NCBI GenBank assembly: GCA_936450465.1
Contig: OW388297.1
Span: 52,754,989 to 52,818,988 of the forward strand
Length of the DNA stretch: 64,000 nt
Reading direction: 5' to 3'
Source: Gibbula magus
Taxonomy: Eukaryota > Mollusca > Gastropoda > Trochida > Trochidae
Shown here: positions 11,063 through 21,664 of the stretch, in pieces
How the letters are laid out: each line of letters begins with the position of its first letter
Position numbering within the stretch: position 1 is the stretch's first letter
Program-made: the position numbers and the translations under genes
Notes under the pieces: generated by a model
What the model saw: the letters and a program-made list of their open reading frames with translations, nothing else
What the model was told of the DNA's origin: nothing
Database searches by the model: none

Positions 11063-11629
11063 GTCCTTGAAGGGCATTTAAAAGTGGTATAGAGAAGAAA
11101 CTAGAAACTGATCACCAGCTCTCCTTCTTAGATGTCTCTCCTATCACCAAACCAAATCCAAGTATCCCTACATTCCATCCACTCCTGTCGGAGCAAATTA
11201 TCCGAGGAGTCCCCACCAATCAACACCTATCAGCTCCAATCACCATGCAACAACTTCAAAGCCACCCACATCAACAATTGGCCTCTCTTCCAATAAACTG
11301 TAATTATTGTTTGTTTTACAATTTCAATAAAGCCGATTGGCCTCTCTCGTTTCATCATGTGTGTTTTATTTACATCTTCAATAAAGCCTACATGCCATTG
11401 TTAATCTACTTACACCCCCTCAAGTTTGTATCACAAATCCCCAATGTATACCATTCTCATGCATTTTAATCTCCCTGATTGAGTTTCCTCACCATTGTTT
11501 TGTTTGCTATATAAACGTACCATATTTTGTTATTTCCTTACATTCCACCTGATGAAGGAGTGAGTATGTACTCCGAAACGTCGTGTATTTTCACATTAAA
11601 GAAGTTGTCTTCCAGCAAATTTTAGTGTT
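11063..11629 (+). mobile_element. Decayed Penelope-like element fragment
   Basis: This segment is flanked by a 14-base target duplication with one mismatch: CCTATTGAGTCTAG (11,049-11,062) and CCTATTAAGTCTAG (11,630-11,643). Near its start the plus strand reads KLETDHQLSFLDVSPITKPN, which resembles the conserved LPFLDVLVTR-type motif of Penelope-like reverse transcriptases. Its last ~150 bases match the ends of the short element at 37,507-37,997 and contain a hammerhead-ribozyme-like motif. Hammerhead motifs are known from the terminal repeats of Penelope-like elements, so the two clues agree. The coding part is otherwise lost, replaced by AT-rich text with two AATAAAGCC segments. It lies at the left edge of unit B. 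Confidence 0.7.
11549..11583 (+). ncRNA. Hammerhead-ribozyme-like motif in PLE end
   Basis: The core reads CTGATGA, one extra A, helix II GGAGT/ACTCC with an eight-base loop, then GAAA followed by CGTC. CAC immediately before CTGATGA can pair with GTG after the GTC, giving a three-base helix I. GAAAC is followed directly by GTC, so helix III could only form in trans or be extremely short, as described for minimal hammerheads of Penelope-like elements. The extra A between the core and helix II departs from the textbook consensus, so self-cleavage is uncertain. The motif recurs, intact or decayed, at four other places in the window. Confidence 0.6.
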
Positions 11630-12169
11630 CCTATTAAGTCTAGTTTTCTTCTTTCTGTGGACATTCTTAAATCAATATAATGCGCAATGCCGTAGTGAAT
11701 AGAATATCAAAGAAATTCATTTAGAGACTGTTAAATGTACTGCCAGGAAAGGTCATAAACTCACCGATCTTAAAAGAACCTAAAACAATATGTTTACCAT
11801 ACAGAATCAAACGAGAGCATTGCTTTCATAACAAGATATGACACTTTACACATGTAACCAAGGCACGGATATGCGTTGCAAAAACTGTACAATCAATGGT
11901 TGTGTATTGGAACTGAACAGTAAAGACTGACCTTGTTTTATTAACCTGCACCAAAGCAGTTATCACACATTCCAATAGTAAAGATTCGTAGATCAATTAT
12001 CAAATATAAAGAAATCGGAGAAGGGAAATAATGTGTGACAAAACAGCTTATGTGTGACAATATGATATGCCAATGTGTGTCATTCGGGGTCTAATAATAT
12101 ACTTTCATCATTTCTGAAGTTATTATTATTGAATATTTTTATTTTGTCAATCCATAATGAAAAAAATAT

Positions 12170-12500
12170 GCTGAAAATCCATTTGGAGACTGGTACATGT
12201 GTTGTCATTGACTCCATCTTCATGATAACCTGGTGAACATCACACCATCAGACGTGACCATTTCTTCTATCGGAGGATACGAAGATCTGGATATAACACG
12301 AATGCAATCAAGGCAAGGATTAGTGTTACATTCTTACCGGTGTTAAACATGGTATTGACACCAACTGATCAATGTCACCTTATCTGTGAGTTACGAGGAG
12401 TCGACTATTGGTGATTCGTATCAGTGTCTACCACTTATCCCAAGTTGAAATTGACATCTTTACCAGACAAATACATTACTTGAAGAATCAATTACAATAT
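12170..12500 (+). other. Conserved block L, copy B (forward)
   Basis: Block L is among the best conserved pieces of the duplicated units. It appears here and at 24,720-25,000 on the plus strand, and at 20,030-20,380, 31,860-32,290 and 47,000-47,400 on the minus strand. It starts CCATTTGGAGACTGGTACA, contains ATGCAATCAAGGCA and GGTGTTA, and ends CAAGTTGAAATTGACATC. A short frame reading LVNxTPSDVT..GGYxxLD..RMQSRQGLVLH recurs in most copies and ends at TGTTAA or TGTTAG, but it is closed upstream within about ten codons. A second frame (VYHLSQVEIDIFTRQI) also recurs. I cannot assign a function. Confidence 0.55.
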
Positions 12501-14094
12501 TATCATTGAATCACATTCGTGTATCATTTCGTTCGTGTATCTAGATTAAGGGTCCAAATGTGAATTTTACCAAAGAGATTATTATCATTTTGTATATATG
12601 ACAGTGGTTAAATGTCAATGGAAGTTGTGAAATATTCAAATTGACATATTTGACTTTTGAGGCTAGTGTATTATCGTTTTTATTGTAATGATCTTGTAAC
12701 CATAAATGCATAAAGTAACTACATACATATATAGTTTTGATCTTGGAATTGGTCTACGTTTTCATCGGATCAAAGTCATTCATATTCAATTTGATAATGT
12801 GGCCATCATGCTTTTTGAAACTTGGTGAACTGCAAGTAGATCAAAAACTTTTGATCTTCAAATTAAAGATTCTATCATAGCAATACAAGCGATAATTATA
12901 TCTTATAATCTATACAGTAATGGTTACTCTGCTTCTCCACATATACCATAAATCGTATTTTAAGTTTCTCTTGATATTCAGATACATAGTTAATTAGACA
13001 CTATGTCGTTTAAGTTAAGTTAAGTTCTTAGTTTATTTATATGTTTGGTGTTATATTCTACAGCCTCTCACATGGCTAGATCAAGGTATCATATCTGTTA
13101 TTTCCAATGAAAATGTTTTAAATAATCGATTATATAGATAAAATACAAATATATTTAATGCTGATAAACGATTCAGAGTATTTGTTCCTATTTGAAACAC
13201 AAAAGACATTTACATATATGGACTGCTACTTTATACTACTGCTACTTCATGATACCTCAATTTGGACACCAAATCATAAATGGCAAATGTATTGCGATTT
13301 TCATATGGCCAGTGTTATTTGAACAAACATATATTGCTCAGCCAAAGGACAACTGATATCTTACTTTACTGAACATCAGTTATTATCATTGACCCACATT
13401 CTGGCTCTTATTAAATCATCGATGCACTGGTTGTTATTTAGAATAATCCAATGTGCCATAATGTATTCTGACCAAGGTTGAGACATATTCATCAGGCCAC
13501 AAACAATTTACTCTATAACGAATCACGTACATATATCACGATTTGCCTCGCTTTTAGAATCTTTTTTTTTATCTCCATGAAGCTTAGTCTAATAACAGGA
13601 CGTGCTTCATGGACGAATTGTAATGAAAACAATGTTGACTTTGTAGGATCGATTCGTGACTGTTCCTTTTAGCCTCTTCTTCTCAACATGTTTGCTTTAA
13701 TAATATTCCAAAATGTATGGCTAGTGGGTTATTTTATTCACAAACTGAGACATCATTTGAAAATGGTACACAATCTTGAGGGTTGCTGTAGATACCTAGT
13801 TAAAGGTCCCTGGTAATCTGTTTTAATAGAAGTAAAATATTGTTTTTATTTTGACGATATCTCAATTAACCATGTATCTAGGTTTACTCTTGAGTTTCAT
13901 TCAGTTACAACTAATGGCAACTGTTAGGAGTAAGACAGTATAACCGGCAATTCGACACAAACGTGTATGAACATAATTAAAACAATTTGTCAGTACAAAC
14001 ATTGATAATACGAGGGTTAATCTGCATCACATTCACATTGTGTAGATATTGCTTGTTATTGACGTATATACTTTACTAATCAGTACTATCCTGG

Positions 14095-14335
14095 TTACCC
14101 AGGGTTTTATATATGCTCCGTTCCTCTCCACTATATCAACCCTGGGAAACTCCATCAGAGAATCCTGTACTAAAAATTACCCGCCCTTGGCCAGCGTGAC
14201 GAAGTCAGTAAACAAAGAAAATGCTCAATAGGATAAGACGGAAATGATCAAGGGAGATAACCGGTGACGGATGGCTAACAAAATGACCTCGCATGTTTTG
14301 CAGCGAAGTGATATGATTTGTCATTGGTTCGCGTG
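14095..14335. mobile_element. Copy-B-specific insertion (~240 bp)
   Basis: Copies A (near 1,820) and C (near 27,475) run straight from an ATCAGTxxxTGTTAT-type segment into the TATTAACTxCATGAAC segment. Copy B has about 240 extra bases starting CCTGGTTACCCAGGG and including CCCTGGGAAACTCC, CGCCCTTGGCCAGCGTGACG and GGGAGATAACCGG. It is GC-richer than its surroundings and has no coding capacity of note. It is probably a SINE or other short repeat; the family is not recognised, and I see no clear target duplication. Confidence 0.5.
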
Positions 14336-14599
14336 GTTATGACGTGATATATTAACTACATGAACACAAGTTTATGGACACAATATACATTTCAGTACAC
14401 TTTCAATCAAATACAATGGCGGTAAAAAGCTATTACTTACAATTAGCTAATTTCAATCAAACAAAACACCGACCATTAATCAATGACTGATTGAATTTAT
14501 ACTTCTTCCTAACCTGTAATCAAAACAACACAATCATAAGTATTAACTATACATTACTAATACATTGGATAAAGCTTGTGGTGAATCAAGATGAAACAG

Positions 14600-14845
14600 A
14601 TAATCATACAGCAAGATTGAGAACAGCTGCACGAAATTGAATCGATAAGTCTTTAATCACATTCTTGGAAACCCTAATGTGAAATGCCTTTTTAAAAATA
14701 AGGGATTCTCTTTAGGAAGGCCGAAAGACCTTTATCAAATTGGGCAATACGGGGCAATGCATATTGATTAAGCAAAATGGCAAATGAAATTATTACCAAA
14801 TGTTACAGTAATCAAAGAAAAACATGAGCCATAAACAATCTGAAT
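14600..14845 (-). other. Conserved block M, copy B
   Basis: This is the minus-strand copy of block M in unit B, with CATTATG-like and GATTAAAG segments in the same order as in copies A and C. Stop codons interrupt every frame, so it is not coding here. It lies about 100 bases before the R1 element, as in copies A and C. Confidence 0.5.
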
Positions 14846-14931
14846 GCCCATCTTAGTACTTCTTGACAAAAACATAGTTTATGTTCTTTGCAGGATGTCA
14901 TGACATAGTTTCAGGCTGAACAATGTCTTAT

Positions 14932-15475
14932 TTTAAAGGCGCTGTAGCACCTTTTTTGCAAATTATGTTTTCTCAAATGTGCCATTTATTATTAACGTTT
15001 GTACAATATATTACACAGTAAATGGGTAAAACATCTCATTCCACGATCCAATAATCCACAATCCATAGAAAATTGTTATCATTTTGGGTGAGTAAGTTAG
15101 TGAGTGAGTTATTGTTTAACGCCGCTTCGGCAGTATTGCAGCCATTAGCGGCGTGTTATCATTTTGGAAGAAAATGGTTCGACCTATAAAGTGACAGTGT
15201 AGTGGACCTCTTAAGGGTGAGAGGTAGATTTTTGGGTCTCATGAGAACTTGTGAGTTCAGACAGCAATAGGGTTGACCATTCCATCTTTGTACAATATTT
15301 AAAACGCTACTCTGAGTGTTTACTACCTTTGTGTGAACACATTAAAATATCCGTTCGATTGGCCTCGCATAGCTTAACCGAACAATGTACATTTGTTTTA
15401 GAACTCTTTTTATTCAGGAGTATTTTGTAGCAATTGTTAGCACATTATTTCAGTAAGTAACCGTGCTACATTGCC
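14932..15475 (+). mobile_element. R1 TIR element, copy B
   Basis: It starts TAAAGGCGCTGTAGCACC and ends near CCGTGCTACATTGCCTTAA, the expected inverted ends. The ATTATGTTTTCTCAAA, GGTAAAACATCTCATT and ACAATGTACATTTGTTTT landmarks are present. A small GTGAGTGAGTT repeat (15,093-15,157) has inserted inside, and the flanking TTATCATTTTGG segment is duplicated around it. It shares its position with the A and C copies, so the R1 insertion predates the tandem duplication. Confidence 0.65.
15093..15157 (+). repeat. Short GTGAGTGAGTT repeat (nested)
   Basis: The sequence GTGAGTGAGTTATTGTT, then AACGCCGCTTCGGCAG, TATTGCAGCCATTAGCGGCG is one of several copies in the window (also 40,760, 45,186, 52,224 and 52,331). 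Repeats of this type are abundant in vetigastropod genomes such as abalone. It sits inside R1 of copy B, and TTATCATTTTGG occurs on both sides as a 12-base target duplication. Confidence 0.7.
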
Positions 15476-15553
15476 TTAACATCTTGATCAATTATACATG
15501 AGCATTATATTAACATTGGTATACGAGCATATGCAACGCCTAGAAAACGAATA

Positions 15554-16413
15554 CCGTATCGCCGTAATAGAAGCCCTGGGCGTTAAACAAATTGGAAAAA
15601 GGGGGCGTTTATTAAAATGACTTTAAAAAATCGTAAAAAGGGGGCGTTTATTAAAAAAAATGTCTGTTGATGTCCAAAAGAAAAGGAAACATCGATTTTA
15701 TTTCAGAGTTTTAATACAAATAAGTGTATCAAATAAATGTAAAGAAGAGTTAAATATCGCCGTTTATTATTTGTGTCAAATTTCAACCAGTACTGATACA
15801 CAATTTGCAATGGCAATTGAAACTAATTAAAACTCACGAAGATACATGTAGTAAATGAATCCACCATCTTGTCGGGTCATTACTCTTATCCAATGAAACT
15901 TTAGTTCGCTAGGAATCTAAATATAACCACCAATTCACGGCAGCATAAAGAAAATCAGCTGATAAGCACATTGATTGCAGAACGAGTATGTAAACACTAT
16001 TCCCGGGTCATGATATTCTTTATTTATATCACATAGACAACTACACGTTAACAAAATAACGTTCATGAGAAATTTGCGGTCAGTGTGCTAGTGTCATCTG
16101 TAGTTGTGGGAAATCTTCCAAGAGAGTTGAGCAAGACATTTTCCTGTTTCTTAAAACATGGCGGTTGCATAAAATGTGTAATGACTGATCGTTACAGACA
16201 TTCGACAGTCGCCGGGGGACTGGAAATACCATGTACCTTACACTTTACTGGACATAAGAGGTTGATAGCAAGATTGAAAACTCTTCTTCAATGAAACATC
16301 AGTAAGATAAGTCGATACAAAAGAGGGGCGTTTATTAGGGGTCATTTTCCGCGAGTCAAATATGGCTTAGGAGGGCGTTTATTAGGAGAGGGCGTTTATT
16401 AGGATGAATACGG
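15554..16413. mobile_element. HIRAN-carrying TIR element, copy 1
   Basis: The ends are CCGTATCGCCGTAATAG on the left and GATGAATACGG on the right, inverted to each other at their tips (CCGTAT). The element is flanked by TA on both sides. Copy C retains the empty site near 28,592 (TAGAAAACGAATAAGACTG), where the filled site reads GAATA-element-TAAGACTG, so the target duplication is exactly TA. Subterminal GGGCGTTTATTA motifs occur twice on the left and three times on the right. The interior carries a HIRAN-like reading frame (16,040-16,294). A second copy lies at 58,703-59,557. Superfamily not assigned; a TA duplication fits Tc1/mariner-like elements and some others. Confidence 0.8.
16040..16294 (+). 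pseudogene. HIRAN-like domain frame, copy 1
   Basis: From about 16,073 the frame reads KFAVSVLVSSVVVGNLPREL, then SKTFSCFLKHGG, a CVMTDRYRHS segment, then GGLEIPC and HFTGHKRLIARLK, ending at a TGA. The pattern of a conserved AV, VVGxLPRELS, a GG and GGLEIP resembles the HIRAN domain, known from HLTF/Rad5-type helicases for binding 3' DNA ends and also found in many stand-alone and transposon-linked proteins. Copy 2 has REQNNVHDKFAV upstream, corresponding to the NxxDxxAV start of the fold; in copy 1 a TAA interrupts that part. It is a domain-sized fragment, not a full protein, and whether it is expressed is unknown. Confidence 0.6.
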
Positions 16414-16834
16414 TAAGACTGTTTACATTCCGAATGCTTGTTGATCGTACGTCTAACATTGGTCATGACTCCCATAAACGTGATTTTACATACACACATA
16501 TTATATGAGATGCTTGCTTGCTTTAGTGAATGATCTTATGACATTCTTGTTTTGTAAAAATCTGAAAAAGGTAATACTTCCTAATCCTGCATTCTGTGTG
16601 ATCCTATCCTCAAAATTATTAAAAATGATGCTATAATATAGGTTACTGTTTCAAGTTTGTAATAAGTCCAATTGAAAATTTGGGTTAAAAGTCAATGTTT
16701 TGCATCACTTGAACGTTAAAAATTAGATATATCCCATGAAGGAGAGTGTTTGATGTGTGTAAATAACAAACTGGCTGTGTAGCAGGACCTGACCTCACGG
16801 TTAGCTGCCATGAAACAACACGGAAGCAATTTGA

Positions 16835-17156
16835 GATGAGGTGAGGTGATTTGGGGTTTAACGCCTATTTAGAGAGTATTTCACTTATATCCAACTCCAA
16901 GTATTATGGCAGGGCAACATCCTGCAACGCCATGTGGCTATGCATTGCGATGAAACCTGCAAGCATTGGCTGGAACTAGCAAACCATATTGGTGGCACTA
17001 TGCTCAAATTCAGTGGAGCATTGCACCCAAACCCTACTGCATGTTGAACAGTTCTCTATTGCAGAACAAGTTGATGTGCACCTGGCGGGATTCGAACACA
17101 AGATCCCTTGATCAAAAGCCAATAGTGCTAACCACTGCGCTATTCCGCCCCCAAAA
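16835..17156 (-). mobile_element. tRNA-headed SINE
   Basis: The SINE reads on the minus strand. Its head (17,156 backwards) is GGGGGCGGAATAGCGCAGTGG followed by a B-box-type GTTCGAATCCCGCCAGG, and its tail is CACCTCACCTC near 16,840. It is flanked by the 8-base target duplication CAATTTGA (16,827-16,834 and 17,157-17,164). Copy C lacks it, so it inserted after the tandem duplication. The 87-codon plus-strand frame over it is an artefact of the SINE. Confidence 0.85.
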
Positions 17157-17164
17157 CAATTTGA

Positions 17165-19285
17165 ATGGAAAAAAGCGAATTGAATTTAAAGCACAACAAA
17201 TATATTGTTATTGCTTTTTTCTCATCTAATATCGGCTATTGAAAATTAAAAACTATCATCATATTTTATATTGAAATACACAAAGTATTCTGCCCTATGA
17301 AGTTTCATTCAACGTTCTCTTCCAATACAAATACTAATTTTCTATGGATACAAGTTATCAGTGTGAAATGATATGTTTTATCCTCGAAAATAACATGTTA
17401 TAATTTTAATGATAATTGGCCAATTTTAGAGAGATTAATATGCAATCAACGTGATACAGCGCCTTTAATATTCCCTGAAACATTAGCAGTGTTTACGGAT
17501 AAATCACATGCAAAGTGTGTATAACCGCGTGTAATGCACTTGATATCCAACTATTATGTTACAGAGCTTTTGGGGATTATGATGGAATACTTGGCTCGTA
17601 AAAGGAAATTTTATTTGTAGAAAGTTTAGTGAATCATTGAAGGATGCCAGTACTCGGTATTATGATGTTACGGTATCAATTTACGATGAAGAAATATTGT
17701 GGGAATATAAAGGGAACAATTCATTTTGTTAACACTTTATGGAACTATAGTAGTTGCCTGAGGATGATATAAGATGATGCTTAAACAACACCTTAAGTTG
17801 CTATTAAAATGATTTTTTACATTGTGCTATTTTATTATTATAAAATCCGGTATACTAAGTTAAGTAAATAGTCCACCATTCATGATGTGATATATTCTCA
17901 GATAGTCGATACGGCAGTTTATCACAACAACATAAACGTGATAAACAGAAGTTATGCCTTATTTTAAAAAGTAACTGAAATATGGCTTCAAACCGTTTGA
18001 AAATGATTGTGAAAATTTTATGGATGAAGGGGTTCTTGTGAATCTATAATCATCAACAAAAGGTTCAGAACTGATTCAATTAAAGAATTTATATCACGGA
18101 AAACAGTGTTTGCTAAATCAAAAGTTAATGTGAAGTTTAGTATAGGGCAGATAAAAATACACGTACTTGATAATAGTCTGTAGATATACAAGTTTAATTC
18201 ATGAATTGCGAAACTCTGAAATATTGGTTATGAAGATTATTTCACCGGGGGGTCAACGTCAGAGGCATACTGTTAATATGTTGGTATTATAGTACTCGAA
18301 GATTATCAAATTATGAAATAGCCATATAACTTACTATAACAAGCACTCATCAGTATTTGTTTGGAACGGTGTAAGATACAGGTAAGTGTGTAATGTTCAT
18401 AGATTTGGTCAGATGGAATATTCATGTATTTAGAATAAATGATGCGTTTACATGTCTAATGTGATATCATTATTTTTGCATGGGTGACCAAATCGACGTA
18501 TACTCAACATGCGAATAAATGTCATATCACCTGATAAGTGGTTGTGCAAGTTGGTCATAAAACAGACAATTCATAGTAATCAGTTTTAGTTTCAACAAGA
18601 AGTTTCATTAAAATGTTAAATGAAAATATAAATGTATGTATCTCTAGAACGGTATAACAATTTCCAAATGTCAACTTGTTATTTTAGCTATACATATGTA
18701 CTATTCGTTGTTGACAATGTTATTTTGATCTATTTCTAGTAATACCAGTAATCATTACATCACTTCTGGGAATTCAGCTTTACAGCTAGAATCATGACAA
18801 TGTTGTTTTTGTAAACCGTAAAGACATTAGTGCAATTCATATTTGTTTTAGAAAATAATATTTGATTGACAATGACATTGATCTTAAGAACAGAATTTGG
18901 TTGCAAAATGGATTTGTCTCTCTTCACCGAAATCAGATTCAAATGAAACAAATGAACATTTTTACACATATGTTCACGTTGCATGGCTGTGATTGCTAAG
19001 GAACCAATCGATCTACCTGGACATCAATATCAACCTCACAAGTTGGATTGTTAGTCAGAAATAAGAAAGCCTGGTTGATACCGCCAAGAAATGATCTATT
19101 CATTCTTGGAATATCCAGTGTATATCTTTCGCAAATGGTGTTATACTCACATCTCAGGAAACTCAAATCAAGTCTACAGATATTCTTACATAAATGTAAC
19201 ATATTTTGAATATGTATGTTAAGATCACAACCTAGTATATGAACTCTATGTTATGAGAACAACCCCAATAATACCTTTTAATCCA
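17165..19285 (+). other. Duplicated non-coding DNA of unit B
   Basis: This stretch aligns with 29,850-31,830 in copy C, and part of it (17,440-17,790) aligns inverted with 42,770-43,190. Open frames of 68-74 codons on the minus strand (18,760-19,202) are only partly matched in copy C at 31,513-31,728. The shared part (HLNLISxKRDKSILxP, then NxxNVxTVYKNNIVM) might be a conserved fragment but lacks neighbouring exons I could identify. I see no RNA gene or regulatory site. Confidence 0.45.
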
Positions 19286-19289
19286 AGCC

Positions 19290-19795
19290 AATATTTTCAT
19301 TATATAATTTTTTTTCACCAAAGTCACTTTTTTCATCAAAGTCAATATTTTCTTCAAAGTAATTTTTTCCAAATCAAATAAAGTTTTTCGTCACATCATT
19401 TTTTCACCAAATTATATTTTTTTTAATTAACGTCAATATTTTCATCAAAGTCATGTTTTACATCAAAGTGATATTTTTGTCAAATCAATTTTCCACAAAA
19501 GTCACTTTCTTTTAATTAAAGTCAATGTTTTCATTAAAGTCATTTTTCCCCTTCAAACAAAATTTTTCGTCACATCATTTTTTCACCAAAATATCTTTTT
19601 AAAAATTAAAGTCAATATTTTCATCAAAGTCATTTTACCCTGAAGTCAATATTTTTTTAATCAAAGTCAATATTTTAATCAAAGTCAATATTTTAATCGA
19701 AGTCAATATTTTCATAATATCATTTATTCACCAAATTCAATTTTTTTTTCATCAAAGTATTTTTTTCATTAAAATCAGTTTATGGAAATAATTTC
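19290..19795 (+). repeat. Degenerate minisatellite, ~20-bp unit
   Basis: About 500 bases consist of variants of a TTTTCATCAAAGTCAATATT-like unit (TTTTTCACCAAAGTCACTTT, TTTTAATCAAAGTCAATATT and others). A longer higher-order repeat is visible, because AATTTTTCGTCACATCATTT occurs twice. The copy C equivalent (31,800-31,830) and the inverted unit D lack it, so it expanded only in copy B. Confidence 0.8.
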
Positions 19796-20029
19796 CAAAG
19801 TCATTCTATTACATCTCAAGATTTTATAGGCCAAATCTTAAGATATTTTTTCTTCCAAGATTGTATAGAACAGGTCTACTTTCAAATATTTAAATATCTG
19901 TAATGATTTTAACCGATTTGAAAGATAAAATATAACACTTTTTTCAATAAATGCCTTTGAAGAATATGACAATTATATTGTCTTGAAAATTCACATTTGG
20001 ATCCAGAATCCAGTTTGGCCAACGAAATG

Positions 20030-20380
20030 CAATCAACAATAATCTATTATTCCTTTGCAATTGATTTGCCTCGTAAAGATGTCAATTTCAACTTGCATGA
20101 AGTGGTAGACACTAACACGAATCTCCAATTGTGGGCTCGTGATTAACTCACAGATAAAGCATTGATCAGTTGGTGTCAATATCATGTCTAACACCAGTAA
20201 GCATGTAACGTTAATCCATGCCTTGATTGCATTCGTGGTGTGTCCAGATTGTCATATCCTCCTATAAAAGCAATGGTCACGTTTGATGGTGTATGGTTCA
20301 CCAGTTATCATGATGATGGAGTCAATGGCCCATCAAGGCAATACCTGTAGCAGTCTCTAAATAGATGTCCATCATATTCA
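20030..20380 (-). other. Conserved block L, copy B (inverted)
   Basis: This minus-strand copy of block L matches 31,860-32,290 closely and the forward copy at 12,170-12,500 more loosely. Each unit therefore contains block L twice, in opposite orientations about 7-8 kb apart. A minus-strand frame here reads ICELI then EIRVSVYH and VEIDIFTRQI. Stops close all frames within about 70 codons. Confidence 0.55.
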
Positions 20381-21664
20381 TTTCACTGTTGAATAACATT
20401 CGAAACTTATTCAATAATGTCAAATCCGTGAATCATGAAAAGAGATTACCTGCTAGAACAGACCCCGAAAGAAAAAATCAGTTCAAGGCAAAGGTCTTTT
20501 GTCATACATTATTTCCCTTGTACACTTGACTACTGGCCTACGAATGTTGACTATTGTAATGTATAAATATGTGGGGTACATGAACATATATAATTCATAA
20601 CCACTGATTGTACAATTCAGCGTGTCGTTTGATTAATTCACAATAATAACAGTATTAATTTATTGTTTTCAGTAAATTCATTCTCGTTTTAGTGTTTCAT
20701 GAAAAGTCCAGTAAGTTTACAGGTAACATAGTACATGTACAAATGTAGCATCATTTCTTTATATCCTTTTTATATACGTGTCATTTTTTAAAATTCATAC
20801 AATTTATAATCAATTTCGAACGAAGAGAAAATATCCGACCTTTCACAATAAGGTGAGCTGCATGAAACGACCTCTAATGATGAATCGAATCATCATTACC
20901 ATACACTAGTTAATGCATTTTAAATGATTGGCCAATATTTAAACCAATCTCTTGAAATGTAAATTGGTTTTCTAGACACCCATCTTGTAGCCCAAATTTC
21001 TGAAAAATCATTGTTGTGGAAGTCACATGAAGTTTCACAACAGTTAGCTTGTTAAAGATAAACGGTTTTAATATGTTGTAATAACTTCTTTGAGGTTAAT
21101 GCAAAGAGACGGTTTTTCTTTCTAATTCGTCAAGTTTGTTTTTTTAATATATATAAATGACTACCTTATTTTTAAATTAAAAAAAAAATCTTTCATTATG
21201 AAACATAAAAACAAACTGTGTTGCTATGACACTCCTTCCTCATTTTATCTCTATCTAAACTAGTTTAACTATTTCATTATGAAAACAAGATATGTAGAGT
21301 CATATGTTCTTCTGAAATGCATGTTACACCTATAAAACGTTATGATCATTATTGTTCCCAAACATTACATGGGTAAGCTCCATGCCAAACAGATTGAAAT
21401 CAGACTCCCATTTACAAATGTCCTTTATAAACGTTGACTCTAATTTTGTACTGCATTCCAAGAACCTCTATCAATTAGAAAAAAATCAATTCAAGTATTG
21501 ATAGACAAATGTCAATCTTTCAAACTTGATCACTCAGTGTACTTCCATTTACTTTTGTAATTGGGCCATGTTGTCAAGTACAGAGTCAGCATTGCTCTGT
21601 GTGGATATCTGTCATCAAACATTTCCTGTCATTAGAGAGTACTCCTTGAAGACACAAGACGTCT

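Noticed and set aside
16966..17229. 87-codon plus-strand frame
   Set aside because: It lies almost wholly in a SINE inserted in the opposite orientation.
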